A DNA stretch of 64,000 nt from Methylopila sp. 73B (GCF_000526315.1 NZ_JAFV01000001.1:2666001-2730000), one strand, 5' to 3'. Positions 27,022-36,756 are shown, counted from the stretch's first letter. Numbers and translations: made by a program. Notes: generated by a model not told the origin, from the letters alone.

Positions 27022-27858
27022 TCAGCCGGCCCTGTCCGGGTCCATCCGCTCGACGATCAGCTTCGCCACGATGGTCAGCAGCGCGATGCCGGCGAGCACG
27101 GTCGCCGCCGCGAAGGCGCCGGCCGCGTTGTAGTCCTGGTACAGCAGCTCGATCTGCAGCGGCAGCGTGTTGGTGACCCCCCGGATCGAGCCCGACACCA
27201 CCGACACCGCCCCGAACTCGCCCATCACCCGCGCGTTGGTCAGCACCGCGCCGTAGAGCAGCGCCCAGCGCACGTTGGGCAGCGTCACGCTCCAGAGCGT
27301 CCGCCAGCCCGACGCGCCCAGCGACAGCGCCGCCTCCTCCTCGTCCGAGCCCTGCTGCTGCATCACCGGCAGGATCTCGCGCGCCACGAAGGGGGCGGTG
27401 ACGAAGAGGCTCGCCAGCACGATCGCGGGATAGGCGAACATCACCTTGATCCCGAGCGCGTCGAGCGTCGGGCCGAACCAGCCCTGCGCGCCGTAGACGA
27501 AGAGATAGGCGACGCCGGCGACGATCGGCGAGATCGAGAACGGCAGCTCCACCAGCGCCGTCAGCAGGCCCTTGCCTGGAAATTCGAACTTCGCGATCGC
27601 CCAGACGGCCGCGACCCCGAAGGCGACGTTGACCGGAACCGCGACGAGCGCGGTCAACACGGTGAGGCCGATCGCGTGGACGGTGTCAGGCGCGGCGAGG
27701 TTCGACAGGTAGACGCCGAGACCCGCCTTGAAGGCCTCCACGAAGATGATCGCGAGCGGCCCGACGATCAGCAGCGCGGCGCCCAGCATGACGAGAGTGA
27801 GCAGCAGCGGCCGGAAGACCGGCCCGTCGCCGACGCGGGAGCGACCCTTCGCGCTCAT
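27022..27858 (-). CDS. cysW: sulfate/thiosulfate ABC transporter permease CysW
   Basis: A 278-residue permease with about six membrane helices and the EAA cytoplasmic loop (EEEAALSLGASGWRTLWSV, near residues 195-213) that contacts the ATPase. MGEFGAVSVVSGSIRG is a strong CysW signature. The start ATG at 27858 overlaps the cysT stop by 4 bp, so the two permeases are translationally coupled. It is the last gene of the sulfate operon: no cysA ATPase follows, because the convergent HPr gene ends 3 bp away. Confidence 0.94.
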   Translation of the reverse strand: MSAKGRSRVGDGPVFRPLLLTLVMLGAALLIVGPLAIIFVEAFKAGLGVYLSNLAAPDTVHAIGLTVLTALVAVPVNVAFGVAAVWAIAKFEFPGKGLLTALVELPFSISPIVAGVAYLFVYGAQGWFGPTLDALGIKVMFAYPAIVLASLFVTAPFVAREILPVMQQQGSDEEEAALSLGASGWRTLWSVTLPNVRWALLYGAVLTNARVMGEFGAVSVVSGSIRGVTNTLPLQIELLYQDYNAAGAFAAATVLAGIALLTIVAKLIVERMDPDRAG

Positions 27859-28679
27859 GACGCGGTCCTCGTCCAGCGCAGGCTCCAGAGCTGGATGGCG
27901 TTGACCACCAGCAGCATCAGGAAGGCCGCGCCGAGCATCACGGAGGCGATCGCGGCCGCCGCCGGGTAGTCGTACTCCTCCAGGCGGATGAACACGAGCA
28001 GCGCCGCGATCTCGGTGCGGAACGGCTGATTGCCGGCGATGAAGATGACCGCGCCGAACTCGCCGAGCGAGCGGGCGAAGGCGAGGCTGCAGCCGGCGAG
28101 GAAGGCCGGGAAGATCGCGGGGAAGATCACGCGCGCGAAGATCCGGGCCTGGCCGGCTCCGAGCGTCTCCGCCGCCTCCTCCACGTCCGCCGTGAGATCC
28201 TCCAGCACCGGCTGCACGCTCCGCACCACGAAGGGCAGGCTGGTGAAGGTCATCGCGGCGACGATGCCGAGAGGGGCGTAGGCGACCTTGATCCCGAGCG
28301 GCTCCAGAAATTGCCCGTACCAGCCGTTCCCGGCGAACAGCGCGGTGAGCGCGACGCCCGCGACCGCGGTCGGCAGCGCGAAGGGCACGTCGACCAGCGC
28401 GTCCAGCAGGCGTTTGCCGGGAAAGTCGTAGCGCACGAGCGCCCAAGCGAGCGCGAGGCCGAACACCGCGTTGATCGCGGTCGCCCCCAGCGCGGAAAAA
28501 ACGGTGACGCGGAAGGCGGCCAGCGCGCGGTCGCCGGTGACGACCGTCACGAACCGCGCCCAACCGAGGTCCGCCGCCTGCCAGACGAGCGCCGCCAGCG
28601 GCAGCAGCACGATCACGCCCACATAGAGGAGCGTGCAGCCCATCGCGAGCCGGAAGCCGGGGAGGATCGTTCGGGGCAT
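27855..28679 (-). CDS. cysT: sulfate/thiosulfate ABC transporter permease CysT (CysU)
   Basis: A 274-residue inner-membrane permease with the typical CysT sequence ALVDVPFALPTAVAGVALTA near residues 93-112, the EAA loop EEAAETLGAGQARIFARV near 167-184, and RSLGEFGAVIFIAGN near 202-216. With CysW it forms the sulfate channel served by the periplasmic binding protein encoded upstream. A 158-bp gap containing a double-hairpin repeat separates it from the binding-protein gene. Confidence 0.95.
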   Translation of the reverse strand: MPRTILPGFRLAMGCTLLYVGVIVLLPLAALVWQAADLGWARFVTVVTGDRALAAFRVTVFSALGATAINAVFGLALAWALVRYDFPGKRLLDALVDVPFALPTAVAGVALTALFAGNGWYGQFLEPLGIKVAYAPLGIVAAMTFTSLPFVVRSVQPVLEDLTADVEEAAETLGAGQARIFARVIFPAIFPAFLAGCSLAFARSLGEFGAVIFIAGNQPFRTEIAALLVFIRLEEYDYPAAAAIASVMLGAAFLMLLVVNAIQLWSLRWTRTAS

Positions 28680-28707
28680 GCGGGCTCGAAGGCGCTGGAG
28701 ACGAGGG

Positions 28708-28819
28708 GCGTCATCCCGGCCGGAGCGGCGTCAGCCGCGCAGAGCCGGGATCGTCGGAGGAAAAGGCGCCAAGCCCCGATGGCGATCCCGGCTCCCGCTT
28801 CGCTCGGCCGGGATGACGT
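28708..28819. repeat. RIME-like double-hairpin intergenic repeat, copy A
   Basis: A ~112-bp palindromic element between sbp and cysT. The outer ends are GCGTCATCCC (28708 on) and GGGATGACG (to 28818). Each half folds on itself: ATCCCGGC 28713-28720 with GCCGGGAT 28744-28751, and ATCCCGGC 28785-28792 with GCCGGGAT 28807-28814. A second copy of the same size and layout is at 47617-47728. Two large palindromes in about 110 bp match the description of the Rhizobium RIME1 elements. It may lower expression of the permease genes relative to the binding protein. Confidence 0.75.
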
Positions 28820-28837
28820 CCTTCCCTGCGCTAGCCT

Positions 28838-29848
28838 TTAGCGCCCCACGAACAGCTGGTCGAGCTTGCCGCCCGACGCGAAGTGGACGTCGTTCGCCTT
28901 CTTCCAGCCGCCGAACACGGCGTCGACCGTCAGAAGCTCGACCTTCGGGAACTGCGCCGCGGTCGCCGCCGTCACCTCGGCGTCGCGCGGGCGGTTGTTG
29001 AAGGAGGCGATGATCTCCTGCGCCTTGGGCGAATAGAGCCACTCGAGATAGCCGGTGGCGACCGCGCGGCTGCCGCGCTTGTCGACGACCTTGTCCACCA
29101 CCGAGACGGGGAAGTCCGCGAGCAGGCTGACCGGCGGCACGACCACGTCGACCTTGTCGGCGCCGTACTCCTTCTTCACCGCGGCCGTCTCGGCCTCGAA
29201 GGTCACCAGCACGTCGCCGATGCCGCGCTCCACGAAGGTGGTGGTGGCGCCGCGGCCGCCGGTGTCGAACACTGGCACGTTTGCGAGCAGCTTCTTCACG
29301 AAGTCGTCCGCCTTAGCCTCGTCGCCGCCGTAGGCCTTCAGCGCGAAGGCGTAGGCCGCGAGATAGGTGTAGCGGGCGTTGCCCGACGTCTTGGGGTTCG
29401 GGAACACCACCTTCACGTCCGAGCGGACGAGATCGTCCCAGTTCCTCACGCTCTTCGGGTTGCCGGCGCGCACCACGAAGGCCGGCAGGGAGAAGTAGGG
29501 CGAGGCGCCGTTCGGCAGGCGCGTGCGCCAGTCGGAGGCGACCGCGCCCTTATCAGCCAGGAACTGCACGTCGAGCTCCTGGTTGAAGGTCACCACGTCG
29601 GCGTCGAGGCCTTCGAGGATCGAGCGCGCCTGCTTGGAGGTCCCTGCATGGCTCTGGTTGATGGTGACCTCGGTCCCCGACTTCGCCTTCCAGTCCGCCG
29701 CGAAGGCCGTGTTCAGCGCCGCGTAGAGCTCGCGGCCCACGTCGTAGGAGGCGTTGAGGATCGTGGTGGGCTCCGCGGCGCCGGCCGGGGCTGCGGCGAA
29801 GGCGACGAGGCCGAGCGCGAGAGCGACGCGGCGGAGGAAAGCGGCCAT
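28838..29848 (-). CDS. sbp: periplasmic sulfate-binding protein Sbp/CysP
   Basis: A 336-residue secreted binding protein. The ATG at 29848 (with GGAG nine bases upstream) gives a standard signal peptide: RR, hydrophobic VALALGLVAFAAAPAGA, cleavage after AGA. The mature protein shows LNASYDVGRELYAALN, NQSHAGTSKQARSILEGLDA and VVFPNPKTSGNARYTYLAAY, all sulfate-binding protein motifs. It is the first gene of sbp-cysT-cysW and should be the most highly expressed. A good promoter candidate lies upstream. An ATPase subunit must be supplied from elsewhere. Confidence 0.94.
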   Translation of the reverse strand: MAAFLRRVALALGLVAFAAAPAGAAEPTTILNASYDVGRELYAALNTAFAADWKAKSGTEVTINQSHAGTSKQARSILEGLDADVVTFNQELDVQFLADKGAVASDWRTRLPNGASPYFSLPAFVVRAGNPKSVRNWDDLVRSDVKVVFPNPKTSGNARYTYLAAYAFALKAYGGDEAKADDFVKKLLANVPVFDTGGRGATTTFVERGIGDVLVTFEAETAAVKKEYGADKVDVVVPPVSLLADFPVSVVDKVVDKRGSRAVATGYLEWLYSPKAQEIIASFNNRPRDAEVTAATAAQFPKVELLTVDAVFGGWKKANDVHFASGGKLDQLFVGR

Positions 29849-29930
29849 GACAGGCTCCAATGCGGCGGCAGGCGCGCCGGTGTGCGAGAGGGCCGTTGGC
29901 GGCGCATCGCCGGCCGCGGCCAAGGCGCTG

Positions 29931-29959
29931 CATATAGCAATCTACCGTATGTTTGTCGA
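29931..29959 (-). promoter_or_regulatory. candidate promoter of the sbp-cysT-cysW operon
   Basis: On the minus strand TCGACA (29959-29954) and TATATG (29936-29931) are separated by 17 bp, close to the sigma-70 -35 and -10 hexamers. The region is conspicuously AT-rich for this genome. A palindrome TTTAT-GT-ATAAA (29961-29972) abuts the -35 element on its upstream side and could be an activator site. Hexamers and spacing are seen; function is inferred. Confidence 0.5.
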
Positions 29960-30089
29960 CTTTATGTATAAATCCAATTTTGCTCTGTGCATTTTTAGCG
30001 GATCGTGCGTCGTGATTGACGTTGCGCGCCCGAACGCCGACATGCGAAGCGAACCCGCCGGCGGACGCGCCGCGGCCTGAGGACGCGCG

Positions 30090-30734
30090 ATGCCGGTCGA
30101 GATCAAGATCTGCGGTCTGTCGGACGAGGCGACGCTGGAAACGGCGCTCGACGCCGGCGCGAGCCATGTGGGCTTCGTCTCGTTCCCCAAGAGCCCGCGG
30201 CACGTGGGGCCGGAGCACGCGGGCGAGCTCGCGCGGCGCGCCCGCGGCCGGGCCAAGATCGCGCTGCTGACCGTCGACGCCGACGACGCCGCGCTGGACG
30301 CTCTGGTCGCGGCGCTCGATCCCGCCATCCTGCAACTGCACGGCCACGAGACGCCGGAGCGGGCGGCGGCGATGAAGGCCCGTTTCGGCCGCGAGGTGTG
30401 GAAGGCGATCCCGGTCGCGACCGCCGACGACCTGACCGTGGCCGCCGCCTATTCCGGCGTCGTCGACCGCGTGCTGTTCGACGCCAAGCCTCCCAAGGGC
30501 GCGGACCTCCCCGGCGGCAACGGCGTCGCCTTCGACTGGGATCTCCTTGCCGCGCTTGACCCCAGCCTGCGCTTCGTGCTTTCCGGAGGGCTTACGCCCG
30601 AGAACGTGGCCGAGGCCGTTGCGCGCACCCGCGCGCCCGCGGTCGACGTCTCCTCGGGCGTCGAGAGCGCCCCCGGCGTCAAGGATCAGGACCGCATCCG
30701 GGCGTTCGTCCGCGCCGTACGATCAGGCGGCTGA
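30090..30734 (+). CDS. trpF: phosphoribosylanthranilate isomerase
   Basis: A 214-residue TIM-barrel enzyme that converts N-(5'-phosphoribosyl)anthranilate to CdRP in tryptophan synthesis. The N-terminal [12 protein letters not shown] carries the catalytic Cys, the catalytic Asp is in VLFDAKPP near residue 131, and the phosphate-binding loops are [11 protein letters not shown] near 168 and [14 protein letters not shown] near 187. It heads the trpF-trpB-trpA-accD-folC run, with 30 bp before trpB. Confidence 0.96.
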   Translation: MPVEIKICGLSDEATLETALDAGASHVGFVSFPKSPRHVGPEHAGELARRARGRAKIALLTVDADDAALDALVAALDPAILQLHGHETPERAAAMKARFGREVWKAIPVATADDLTVAAAYSGVVDRVLFDAKPPKGADLPGGNGVAFDWDLLAALDPSLRFVLSGGLTPENVAEAVARTRAPAVDVSSGVESAPGVKDQDRIRAFVRAVRSGG

Positions 30735-30764
30735 CCGCACACGCGCCAGCCGTCGCGCATCTTG

Positions 30765-31997
30765 ATGAAGGCTTCGTCCGTGACCGAACATGCCCTGCCG
30801 AATTCGTTCCGCACCGGCCCCGACGAGCGCGGCCGGTTTGGAATCTATGGCGGCCGTTTCGTCGCCGAGACGCTGATGCCGCTGATCCTCGAGCTCGAGG
30901 CCGAGTACGAGGCGGCGAAGAAGGATCCGGCCTTCCACGCCGAGATGGCGTCCTACCGCACCCACTACATCGGCCGGCCGAGCCCGCTCTATTTCGCCGA
31001 GCGGCTGACGGACCACCTTGGCGGCGCGAAGGTCTATCTCAAGCGCGAGGAGCTGAACCACACCGGCTCCCACAAGGTGAACAACGTCCTCGGCCAGATC
31101 CTGCTCGCCCGTCGCATGGGCAAGAAGCGGGTGATCGCCGAGACCGGCGCCGGGCAGCACGGCGTCGCGACCGCGACGCTCTGCGCCCGGTTCGGGCTCG
31201 ACTGCGTGGTGTTCATGGGCGCGGTGGACGTCGCGCGGCAGGCTCCCAACGTGTTCCGCATGAAGATGCTGGGCGCGACGGTGGTGCCCGTGCAGTCCGG
31301 CGCGCGGACGCTGAAGGACGCCATGAACGAGGCGCTGCGCGACTGGGTCACCAACGTCGCCGACACCTTCTACTGCATCGGCACGGTCGCCGGACCGCAC
31401 CCCTACCCCGGCATGGTGCGCGACTTCCAGTCGGTCATCGGCGACGAGACCAAGGTCCAGATGCAGGAGATGGAGGGCCGCCTGCCCGACAGCCTGATCG
31501 CCTGCGTCGGCGGCGGCTCGAACGCGATCGGCCTATTTCACCCCTTCCTCGACGATTCCGAAGTGGCGATCTACGGCGTCGAGGCCGCGGGCTTCGGCCT
31601 GTCGGGCCTCAACGCCGCCTCGATCGCCGGCGGCCGCCCGGGCGTGCTGCACGGCAACCGCACCTACCTGCTGATGGACAAGGACGGCCAGATCGAGGAA
31701 GGCCACTCGATCTCCGCCGGCCTCGACTATCCCGGCATCGGGCCGGAGCACGCCTGGCTGAACGACATCGGCCGCGTGAAATACCTCTCCGCCACCGACG
31801 ACGAGGCGGTGTCGGCGTTCCAGCTGCTGTCGAAGCTCGAGGGCATCATCCCGGCGCTCGAAAGCGCGCACGCCATCGCCAAGGTGGTCGAGCTCGCGCC
31901 GGGCCTGCCGAAGGACCACCTGATGGTCGTCAACCTCTCCGGCCGCGGCGACAAGGACGTGCCGCAGGTGGCCGAGCTGCTAGGGACCAGCCTGTGA
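30765..31997 (+). CDS. trpB: tryptophan synthase beta chain
   Basis: A 410-residue PLP enzyme that condenses indole and serine. ATG at 30765 is chosen over the TTG immediately before it. The PLP Lys lies in [13 protein letters not shown] near residue 98, with [14 protein letters not shown] near 120 and the phosphate-binding [10 protein letters not shown] near 243. It overlaps the trpA start by GTGA, consistent with equimolar synthesis of the alpha2-beta2 complex. Confidence 0.97.
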   Translation: MKASSVTEHALPNSFRTGPDERGRFGIYGGRFVAETLMPLILELEAEYEAAKKDPAFHAEMASYRTHYIGRPSPLYFAERLTDHLGGAKVYLKREELNHTGSHKVNNVLGQILLARRMGKKRVIAETGAGQHGVATATLCARFGLDCVVFMGAVDVARQAPNVFRMKMLGATVVPVQSGARTLKDAMNEALRDWVTNVADTFYCIGTVAGPHPYPGMVRDFQSVIGDETKVQMQEMEGRLPDSLIACVGGGSNAIGLFHPFLDDSEVAIYGVEAAGFGLSGLNAASIAGGRPGVLHGNRTYLLMDKDGQIEEGHSISAGLDYPGIGPEHAWLNDIGRVKYLSATDDEAVSAFQLLSKLEGIIPALESAHAIAKVVELAPGLPKDHLMVVNLSGRGDKDVPQVAELLGTSL

Positions 31998-32827
31998 CGA
32001 CCCGCATCGACACCCGTTTCGCCGCGACCGCGACCGAGGGCCGCGCCGCACTGGTGACCTTCGTCACCGCTGGCGACCCCGACCACGCGACATCGCTCGC
32101 GATCCTCAAGGCGCTGCCGGGCGCGGGCGCGGACGTGATCGAGCTCGGCGTGCCCTTCACCGACCCAATGGCCGACGGCCCGGCCATCCAGCGGGCGGGC
32201 CTGCGCGCGCTGGCGGGCGGCGAGAGCCTGGTGAAGACGCTCGACCTGGTGCGCGCGTTCCGCAAGGGCGACGACGCCACGCCGATCGTGCTGATGGGCT
32301 ATTACAACCCGATCTACGTCTATGGCGTGGAGAGCTTCCTGTCGGACGCCAAGGCCGCCGGCGTCGACGGTCTGATCGTCGTCGACCTGCCGCCGGAGGA
32401 GGACGAGGAGCTCTGCCTCCCCGCGCTGAAGGCCGGCCTCGCCTTCGTCCGGCTCGCGACCCCTACGACGAACGACCTGCGGCTTCCCGCCGTGCTCCAA
32501 AACACCTCGGGTTTCGTCTATTACGTCTCGATCGCAGGCGTGACCGGAACGGCGACGCCTGATTTCGGCGTGGTGGCCGGAGCCGTGCAGCGCATCAAGC
32601 GCCACACGACCCTGCCCGTCGCCGTGGGCTTCGGCGTGAAGACGCCCGAGCATGCGGCGGCGATCGCGAAAGGCGCGGACGGCGTGGTAGTCGGCTCGGC
32701 TCTGGTCGACGCCGTCCGCGGCTCGCTCGACGCCGAGGGCCACGCAACGGCCAAGACCGTGTCCGCGGTGACGGACCTCGTCGCGGCGCTCGCGGCCGGC
32801 GTCCGCTCGGCCCGCGTTGCGGCCTGA
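31994..32827 (+). CDS. trpA: tryptophan synthase alpha chain
   Basis: A 277-residue TIM-barrel subunit that cleaves indole-3-glycerol phosphate and channels indole to TrpB. The GTG start overlaps the trpB stop. The catalytic Glu is in [18 protein letters not shown] near residues 47-64, which also holds the catalytic Asp. Further motifs are [11 protein letters not shown] near 123 and [11 protein letters not shown] near 212. The next gene, accD, begins 27 bp downstream with a GGGAGG upstream. Confidence 0.97.
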   Translation: MTTRIDTRFAATATEGRAALVTFVTAGDPDHATSLAILKALPGAGADVIELGVPFTDPMADGPAIQRAGLRALAGGESLVKTLDLVRAFRKGDDATPIVLMGYYNPIYVYGVESFLSDAKAAGVDGLIVVDLPPEEDEELCLPALKAGLAFVRLATPTTNDLRLPAVLQNTSGFVYYVSIAGVTGTATPDFGVVAGAVQRIKRHTTLPVAVGFGVKTPEHAAAIAKGADGVVVGSALVDAVRGSLDAEGHATAKTVSAVTDLVAALAAGVRSARVAA

Positions 32828-32854
32828 CGCTAAAACGGGAGGCGCAAGGCCCCG

Positions 32855-33772
32855 ATGAACTGGCTCGTCAACGTCGTACGTCCCAAGATCAACAACCTCT
32901 GGCCGCGCAAGGACGCGACGCCGGAGAACCTGTGGATCAAGTGTCCCGAGACCGGGCAGCTCGTGTTCCACAAGGACGTGGAGGCCAACGACTGGGTGAT
33001 CCCCGGCTCCGGCTACCACATGCGCATGGGCGCGAAGCAGCGCCTCGCGGCGACGCTCGACCCCGGCTACGAGGAGATCGCCCTGCCCGAGGTGGCGATC
33101 GATCCTCTCAAGTTTCGTGATGAGAAGAAATACGTCGACCGCCTGAAGGACGCCCGCACCAAGACCGGCATGATCGACGCGGTGAAGGTGGCGGTCGGGA
33201 CGATCGACGGCGCGCCGGTCACGGTCGTCGTGCAGGACTTCGAGTTCATGGGCGGCTCGCTCGGCATGGCGGCCGGCGAAGCGATCGTGCGCGGGCTCGA
33301 GACCGCCGCCGAGCGCGGCACCCCCTGCATTCTGTTCGCCGCCTCCGGCGGGGCGCGCATGCAGGAGGGCATCCTCTCCCTCATGCAGATGCCGCGCACC
33401 ACCGTCGCGGTGCAGATCCTGCGCGAGGCGAAGAAGCCGTACATCGTGGTGCTGACCAACCCGACCACGGGCGGCGTCACCGCCTCCTACGCGATGCTCG
33501 GCGACGTCCACATCGCGGAGCCCGGCGCGCTGATCGGCTTCGCCGGCCCGCGGGTGATCGAGCAGACCATCCGCGAGAAGCTGCCGGACGGGTTCCAGCG
33601 CTCGGAGTACCTCAAGGACCACGGCATGGTGGACATGGTCGTCCACCGCAAGGACCTGCGCGCGACGCTCGCGCGGCTGTGCCGCCTGTTGACCAAGCAG
33701 CCGAAGGACGACGGTCGCGCTCTCGCCGCGCCGGAGCCGGAGGAGGTTCACGCCGGGCCCGTTCCCGCATGA
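32855..33772 (+). CDS. accD: acetyl-CoA carboxylase carboxyltransferase subunit beta
   Basis: A 305-residue subunit of the carboxyltransferase that makes malonyl-CoA. Carboxyltransferase motifs are clear: [18 protein letters not shown] near residue 130, [10 protein letters not shown] near 164 and [16 protein letters not shown] near 198. E. coli AccD has a four-Cys zinc finger at the N-terminus; here only KCPETG keeps a Cys and the second pair is replaced by WVIPGSGY, the usual rhizobial form. accD sits between trpA and folC (ATGA overlap), the widespread alphaproteobacterial order. Confidence 0.97.
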   Translation: MNWLVNVVRPKINNLWPRKDATPENLWIKCPETGQLVFHKDVEANDWVIPGSGYHMRMGAKQRLAATLDPGYEEIALPEVAIDPLKFRDEKKYVDRLKDARTKTGMIDAVKVAVGTIDGAPVTVVVQDFEFMGGSLGMAAGEAIVRGLETAAERGTPCILFAASGGARMQEGILSLMQMPRTTVAVQILREAKKPYIVVLTNPTTGGVTASYAMLGDVHIAEPGALIGFAGPRVIEQTIREKLPDGFQRSEYLKDHGMVDMVVHRKDLRATLARLCRLLTKQPKDDGRALAAPEPEEVHAGPVPA

Positions 33773-35121
33773 CCCCCGCGCCCGCCCGGCAGCAGACCTC
33801 GGTGGAGATCAGCGACGCCATCCTTGCGCGGTTTCTCGCGCTGCACCCGAAGGAGATCGACCTCTCCCTCGGCCGGACCCAGCGTCTGCTGGCCGATCTC
33901 GGCCATCCGGAACGGGCGATGCCGCCGGCGATCCAGATCGCCGGCACCAACGGCAAGGGGTCGACCACGGCCTTCCTGCGGGCGATGCTGGAGGCCTCCG
34001 GCCGCTCCGTCCACGTCTACACCTCGCCGCATCTCGTGCGCTTCCACGAGCGCATCCGGCTCGGCTCCGCCGATGGCGGGCGCTATGTCGACGAGGACCG
34101 GCTGGTCGCGATCTTCGACGAGGTCGAGCGCGTCAACGCCGGTCGCGAGATCACGCTGTTCGAGATCACCACCGTCGCGGCCATGCTGCTGTTCGCGCGC
34201 TCGCCGGCCGACGTGCTGCTGCTGGAGGTTGGCCTCGGCGGTCGCTACGACGCAACCAACGTGATCGAGACCGCGCTCGCGAGCGTCATCACCCCGGTCA
34301 GCCTCGACCATCAGAAATTCCTCGGCGACGACATCGCCGCCATCGCCCATGAGAAGGCCGGCGTGCTGAAGAGCCTGACGCCGGCCATCCTCGCCCGGCA
34401 GGAGGAGGCGGCCCTCGTCGCGATCGAGCGCGAAGCCGCGCGGGTCGCGGCGCCGCTTTCGATTTCCGGCCAGGACTGGCAGGCGCGCGAGGAGCGCGGC
34501 CGGCTGGTGTTCGAGGACGGCGACGGCCTGCTTGACCTGCCGCTGCCGCGGCTCGTCGGCCGCCACCAGATCGAGAACGCCGGCGCCGCCATCGCGACCC
34601 TGCGCGCGCTTCCCGCGCTGAAGGTCGGCGCCGAGGCCATCGAGGCCGGCCTCGGCTCGGTCAACTGGCCGGCGCGCATGCAGCGCCTCGCGACCGGACG
34701 TCTGCCGACCCTGTTGCCCGAAGGCTCCGAGCTCTGGCTCGACGGCGGGCACAACCCGGACGGCGGCCGCGCGATCGCGTCGACGCTGGCCGAACTCGAC
34801 GAGCGGTCTCCGAAGCCAATCGTGATGATCGTCGGCATGCTGAACACCAAGGATTCGGACGGTTTCCTGGAGGCCTTCGCGGGGCTGGCCGGCCGCGTCT
34901 ACTGCGTGCCGATCTCGTCCTCGACCGCCGCGCGGTCCGTCGAGGAGGTGGCGGCCGCAGCCGAACGCGCCGGCCTCGCCGCCGAGGCCTGCGCCACGAT
35001 CGACGAAGCGCTCGGCAAGGCCGCGCGCGCGGCCGGCCCGGTTCCGCCGCGCGTGCTGATCACCGGCTCGCTCTATCTCGCCGGCGACGCGCTCGGCGCC
35101 AACGGCACCCCGCCGCAGTAG
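33769..35121 (+). CDS. folC: bifunctional folylpolyglutamate/dihydrofolate synthase
   Basis: A 450-residue Mur-ligase-family enzyme that adds glutamate to dihydropteroate and folates. The ATG at 33769 overlaps the accD stop. The P-loop is [18 protein letters not shown] near residues 59-76, with [14 protein letters not shown] near 87 and [13 protein letters not shown] near 152; the C-terminal domain has [12 protein letters not shown] near 322. It closes the trp-acc-fol operon. In related genomes trxA often follows; here an 87-bp gap and a TAXI protein gene intervene and trxA is inverted. Confidence 0.96.
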   Translation: MTPAPARQQTSVEISDAILARFLALHPKEIDLSLGRTQRLLADLGHPERAMPPAIQIAGTNGKGSTTAFLRAMLEASGRSVHVYTSPHLVRFHERIRLGSADGGRYVDEDRLVAIFDEVERVNAGREITLFEITTVAAMLLFARSPADVLLLEVGLGGRYDATNVIETALASVITPVSLDHQKFLGDDIAAIAHEKAGVLKSLTPAILARQEEAALVAIEREAARVAAPLSISGQDWQAREERGRLVFEDGDGLLDLPLPRLVGRHQIENAGAAIATLRALPALKVGAEAIEAGLGSVNWPARMQRLATGRLPTLLPEGSELWLDGGHNPDGGRAIASTLAELDERSPKPIVMIVGMLNTKDSDGFLEAFAGLAGRVYCVPISSSTAARSVEEVAAAAERAGLAAEACATIDEALGKAARAAGPVPPRVLITGSLYLAGDALGANGTPPQ

Positions 35122-35208
35122 ACGGCCGCCGGCGCTCTGGACGCCGGCGTTTCGGGTCTTAGGTCCTCGTTCGGCACAGCCGGCGCCGCGACAGGAGGGC
35201 CGACGCGA

Positions 35209-36180
35209 ATGATCAAAACGGAGACCTCTCGCCGAGCCGTGCTGCGTGCGATCGCCGCGTCGTCGGCGCTCGCGCTCGCGCCGTCCCTGTCCGTCGCGGC
35301 GGAGACGCCCCTGCGGCTCGGCACCTCCACTCCGGGCGGCGGCTTCACGCTGTATGGCGAGACGCTGGCCCAGGCGGCGAACGCGCAGGCGGGCGAGACG
35401 CTGGTCTCCCCTGTCGGAACGAGCGGAACCGCCGAGAATCTCCGGCTGCTCGCGGAGGGGCGGCTCGATCTCGCTCTCATCCAGGGCACGGCGGCCAGTC
35501 AGGCGCTGACGGCCGAGGACGCGTCCGGGCTGCGGATCGTGTTCGCGATGTACCCGAGCCCCGGCATGCTCGCGGTTCCCCGCGACTCGCCGGCGCGACG
35601 CTTCGAGGACCTGAAGGGCCTCCCGGTGGTGTTCGGCGTGCGGGCCTCCGGGCTGGTGCTTCTGGCCCGGCAGGTGTTCGGCGCGATCGGCCTCGACGTC
35701 GACCGCGATTTTCAGGCGGTCTATGTCGGCCAAGCGGCGGAGAGCCCCGAACGCGTGATCGACGGCGAGGCGGCGGGTCTCTGGGGAGCCGGAGAGGGGT
35801 GGCCCGGCTTCGCGCGGCTTGCGGCCTCGCCCCGCGGCGCGCGGTTCTTCGGCCCCCTCCCCGAACAGATCCCGCGAATCCTCGCGGCCCATCCCTTCCT
35901 GACGGCGATGGCGGCGCCGGCGGGCGCCTATCCCGGCCTCGACGCGGACCTGCCGACGGTCGGCTCGTGGAATCTCATTCTTGGCCGCTCCGATCTCGCA
36001 GCCGAACGCGTGCGACGTTTCGCCGACGCGGTGCACGCCGCGGCGAAGGAGTTGGCCGCCGCGTTGCCGCAGGCGGCGATGACGACCGCGGCCCGGACGG
36101 CCGAGGCGGCGCCCGCTGCGGCCCTGATCCATCCGGGAACAGCCGGCCTCCTGAGAGACTTGAAGCTGCTTCCGGGCTGA
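35209..36180 (+). CDS. TAXI-family TRAP transporter solute-binding protein
   Basis: A 323-residue exported protein. The N-terminus has a twin-Arg motif (SRRAVLRA) followed by a hydrophobic stretch ending SVAAE, so Tat export is likely. The mature part begins LRLGTSTPGGGFTLYGETLA and contains LAEGRLDLALIQGTAA, the pattern of TAXI (TRAP-associated extracytoplasmic immunogenic) binding proteins. The membrane subunits of a TRAP transporter are not adjacent, so it is an orphan binding protein here; the ligand is unknown. It ends at a bidirectional terminator shared with the convergent trxA. Confidence 0.87.
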   Translation: MIKTETSRRAVLRAIAASSALALAPSLSVAAETPLRLGTSTPGGGFTLYGETLAQAANAQAGETLVSPVGTSGTAENLRLLAEGRLDLALIQGTAASQALTAEDASGLRIVFAMYPSPGMLAVPRDSPARRFEDLKGLPVVFGVRASGLVLLARQVFGAIGLDVDRDFQAVYVGQAAESPERVIDGEAAGLWGAGEGWPGFARLAASPRGARFFGPLPEQIPRILAAHPFLTAMAAPAGAYPGLDADLPTVGSWNLILGRSDLAAERVRRFADAVHAAAKELAAALPQAAMTTAARTAEAAPAAALIHPGTAGLLRDLKLLPG

Positions 36181-36215
36181 GGCCGGCTCCGTCGCCGCGC
36201 CATCCTGCGCTCGCG

Positions 36216-36250
36216 AAAAAAAGCCCCCGGCTCGCGCCGAGGGCTTTTTT
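36216..36250. terminator. bidirectional intrinsic terminator between the TAXI gene and trxA
   Basis: GCCCCCGGC (36223-36231) pairs with GCCGAGGGC (36236-36244) around a TCGC loop, 8 of 9 pairs. Seven A precede and six T follow the stem, so it works as a U-tract terminator in both directions, as expected between two convergent genes. Confidence 0.9.
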
Positions 36251-36291
36251 GTTCAGACGCCCTCCCCGGACACTCCGGGATTGGGGGCGAT

Positions 36292-36612
36292 CTAAACCGA
36301 GGTCTCGATCCAGCTCACGAGCTTGGACTTCGGAGCCGCGCCGCGCTGGGTGGCGACATGCTCGCCGCCCTTGAACATCATCAGCATCGGAATGGCGCTG
36401 ATGCCGAAGCGGGTGGCGATCTCGGGGTTCTCGTCGACGTTGAGCTTCACGATCTTCACCTTGCCCGCCATCTCCTCGGAGATCTCTTCGAGCGCAGGGC
36501 CGATCGCGCGGCAGGGGCCGCACCACTCGGCCCAGAAGTCGACGACGACGGGCTCGGACGACTTCAGCACGTCCTGTTCGAAGGTCGCATCGGAAACCTT
36601 GGCGGTCGCCAT
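36292..36612 (-). CDS. trxA: thioredoxin 1
   Basis: A 106-residue thioredoxin with the redox site [14 protein letters not shown] near residues 26-39 and the cis-Pro in [13 protein letters not shown] near 70. It reduces cytoplasmic disulfides and feeds electrons to ribonucleotide reductase and other enzymes. The ATG at 36612 gives the standard length. It is convergent to the TAXI gene and lies 184 bp downstream of ahcY in the same direction, with a strong hairpin between them, so it is probably expressed from its own promoter. Confidence 0.97.
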   Translation of the reverse strand: MATAKVSDATFEQDVLKSSEPVVVDFWAEWCGPCRAIGPALEEISEEMAGKVKIVKLNVDENPEIATRFGISAIPMLMMFKGGEHVATQRGAAPKSKLVSWIETSV

Positions 36613-36756
36613 GGAAACATCCTCATCATTCGGAGCGCGGGCGAGAGGGCCGTCACGGCCCCTGAGCGCTCTCATGCGTTGGCGCGAAGGTAGGAACCGC
36701 GCGCAGGAGCGTCAAGCGAGCGCGGCCCTGCGCCGCGCCCGACGAGGGGCGGGTTT

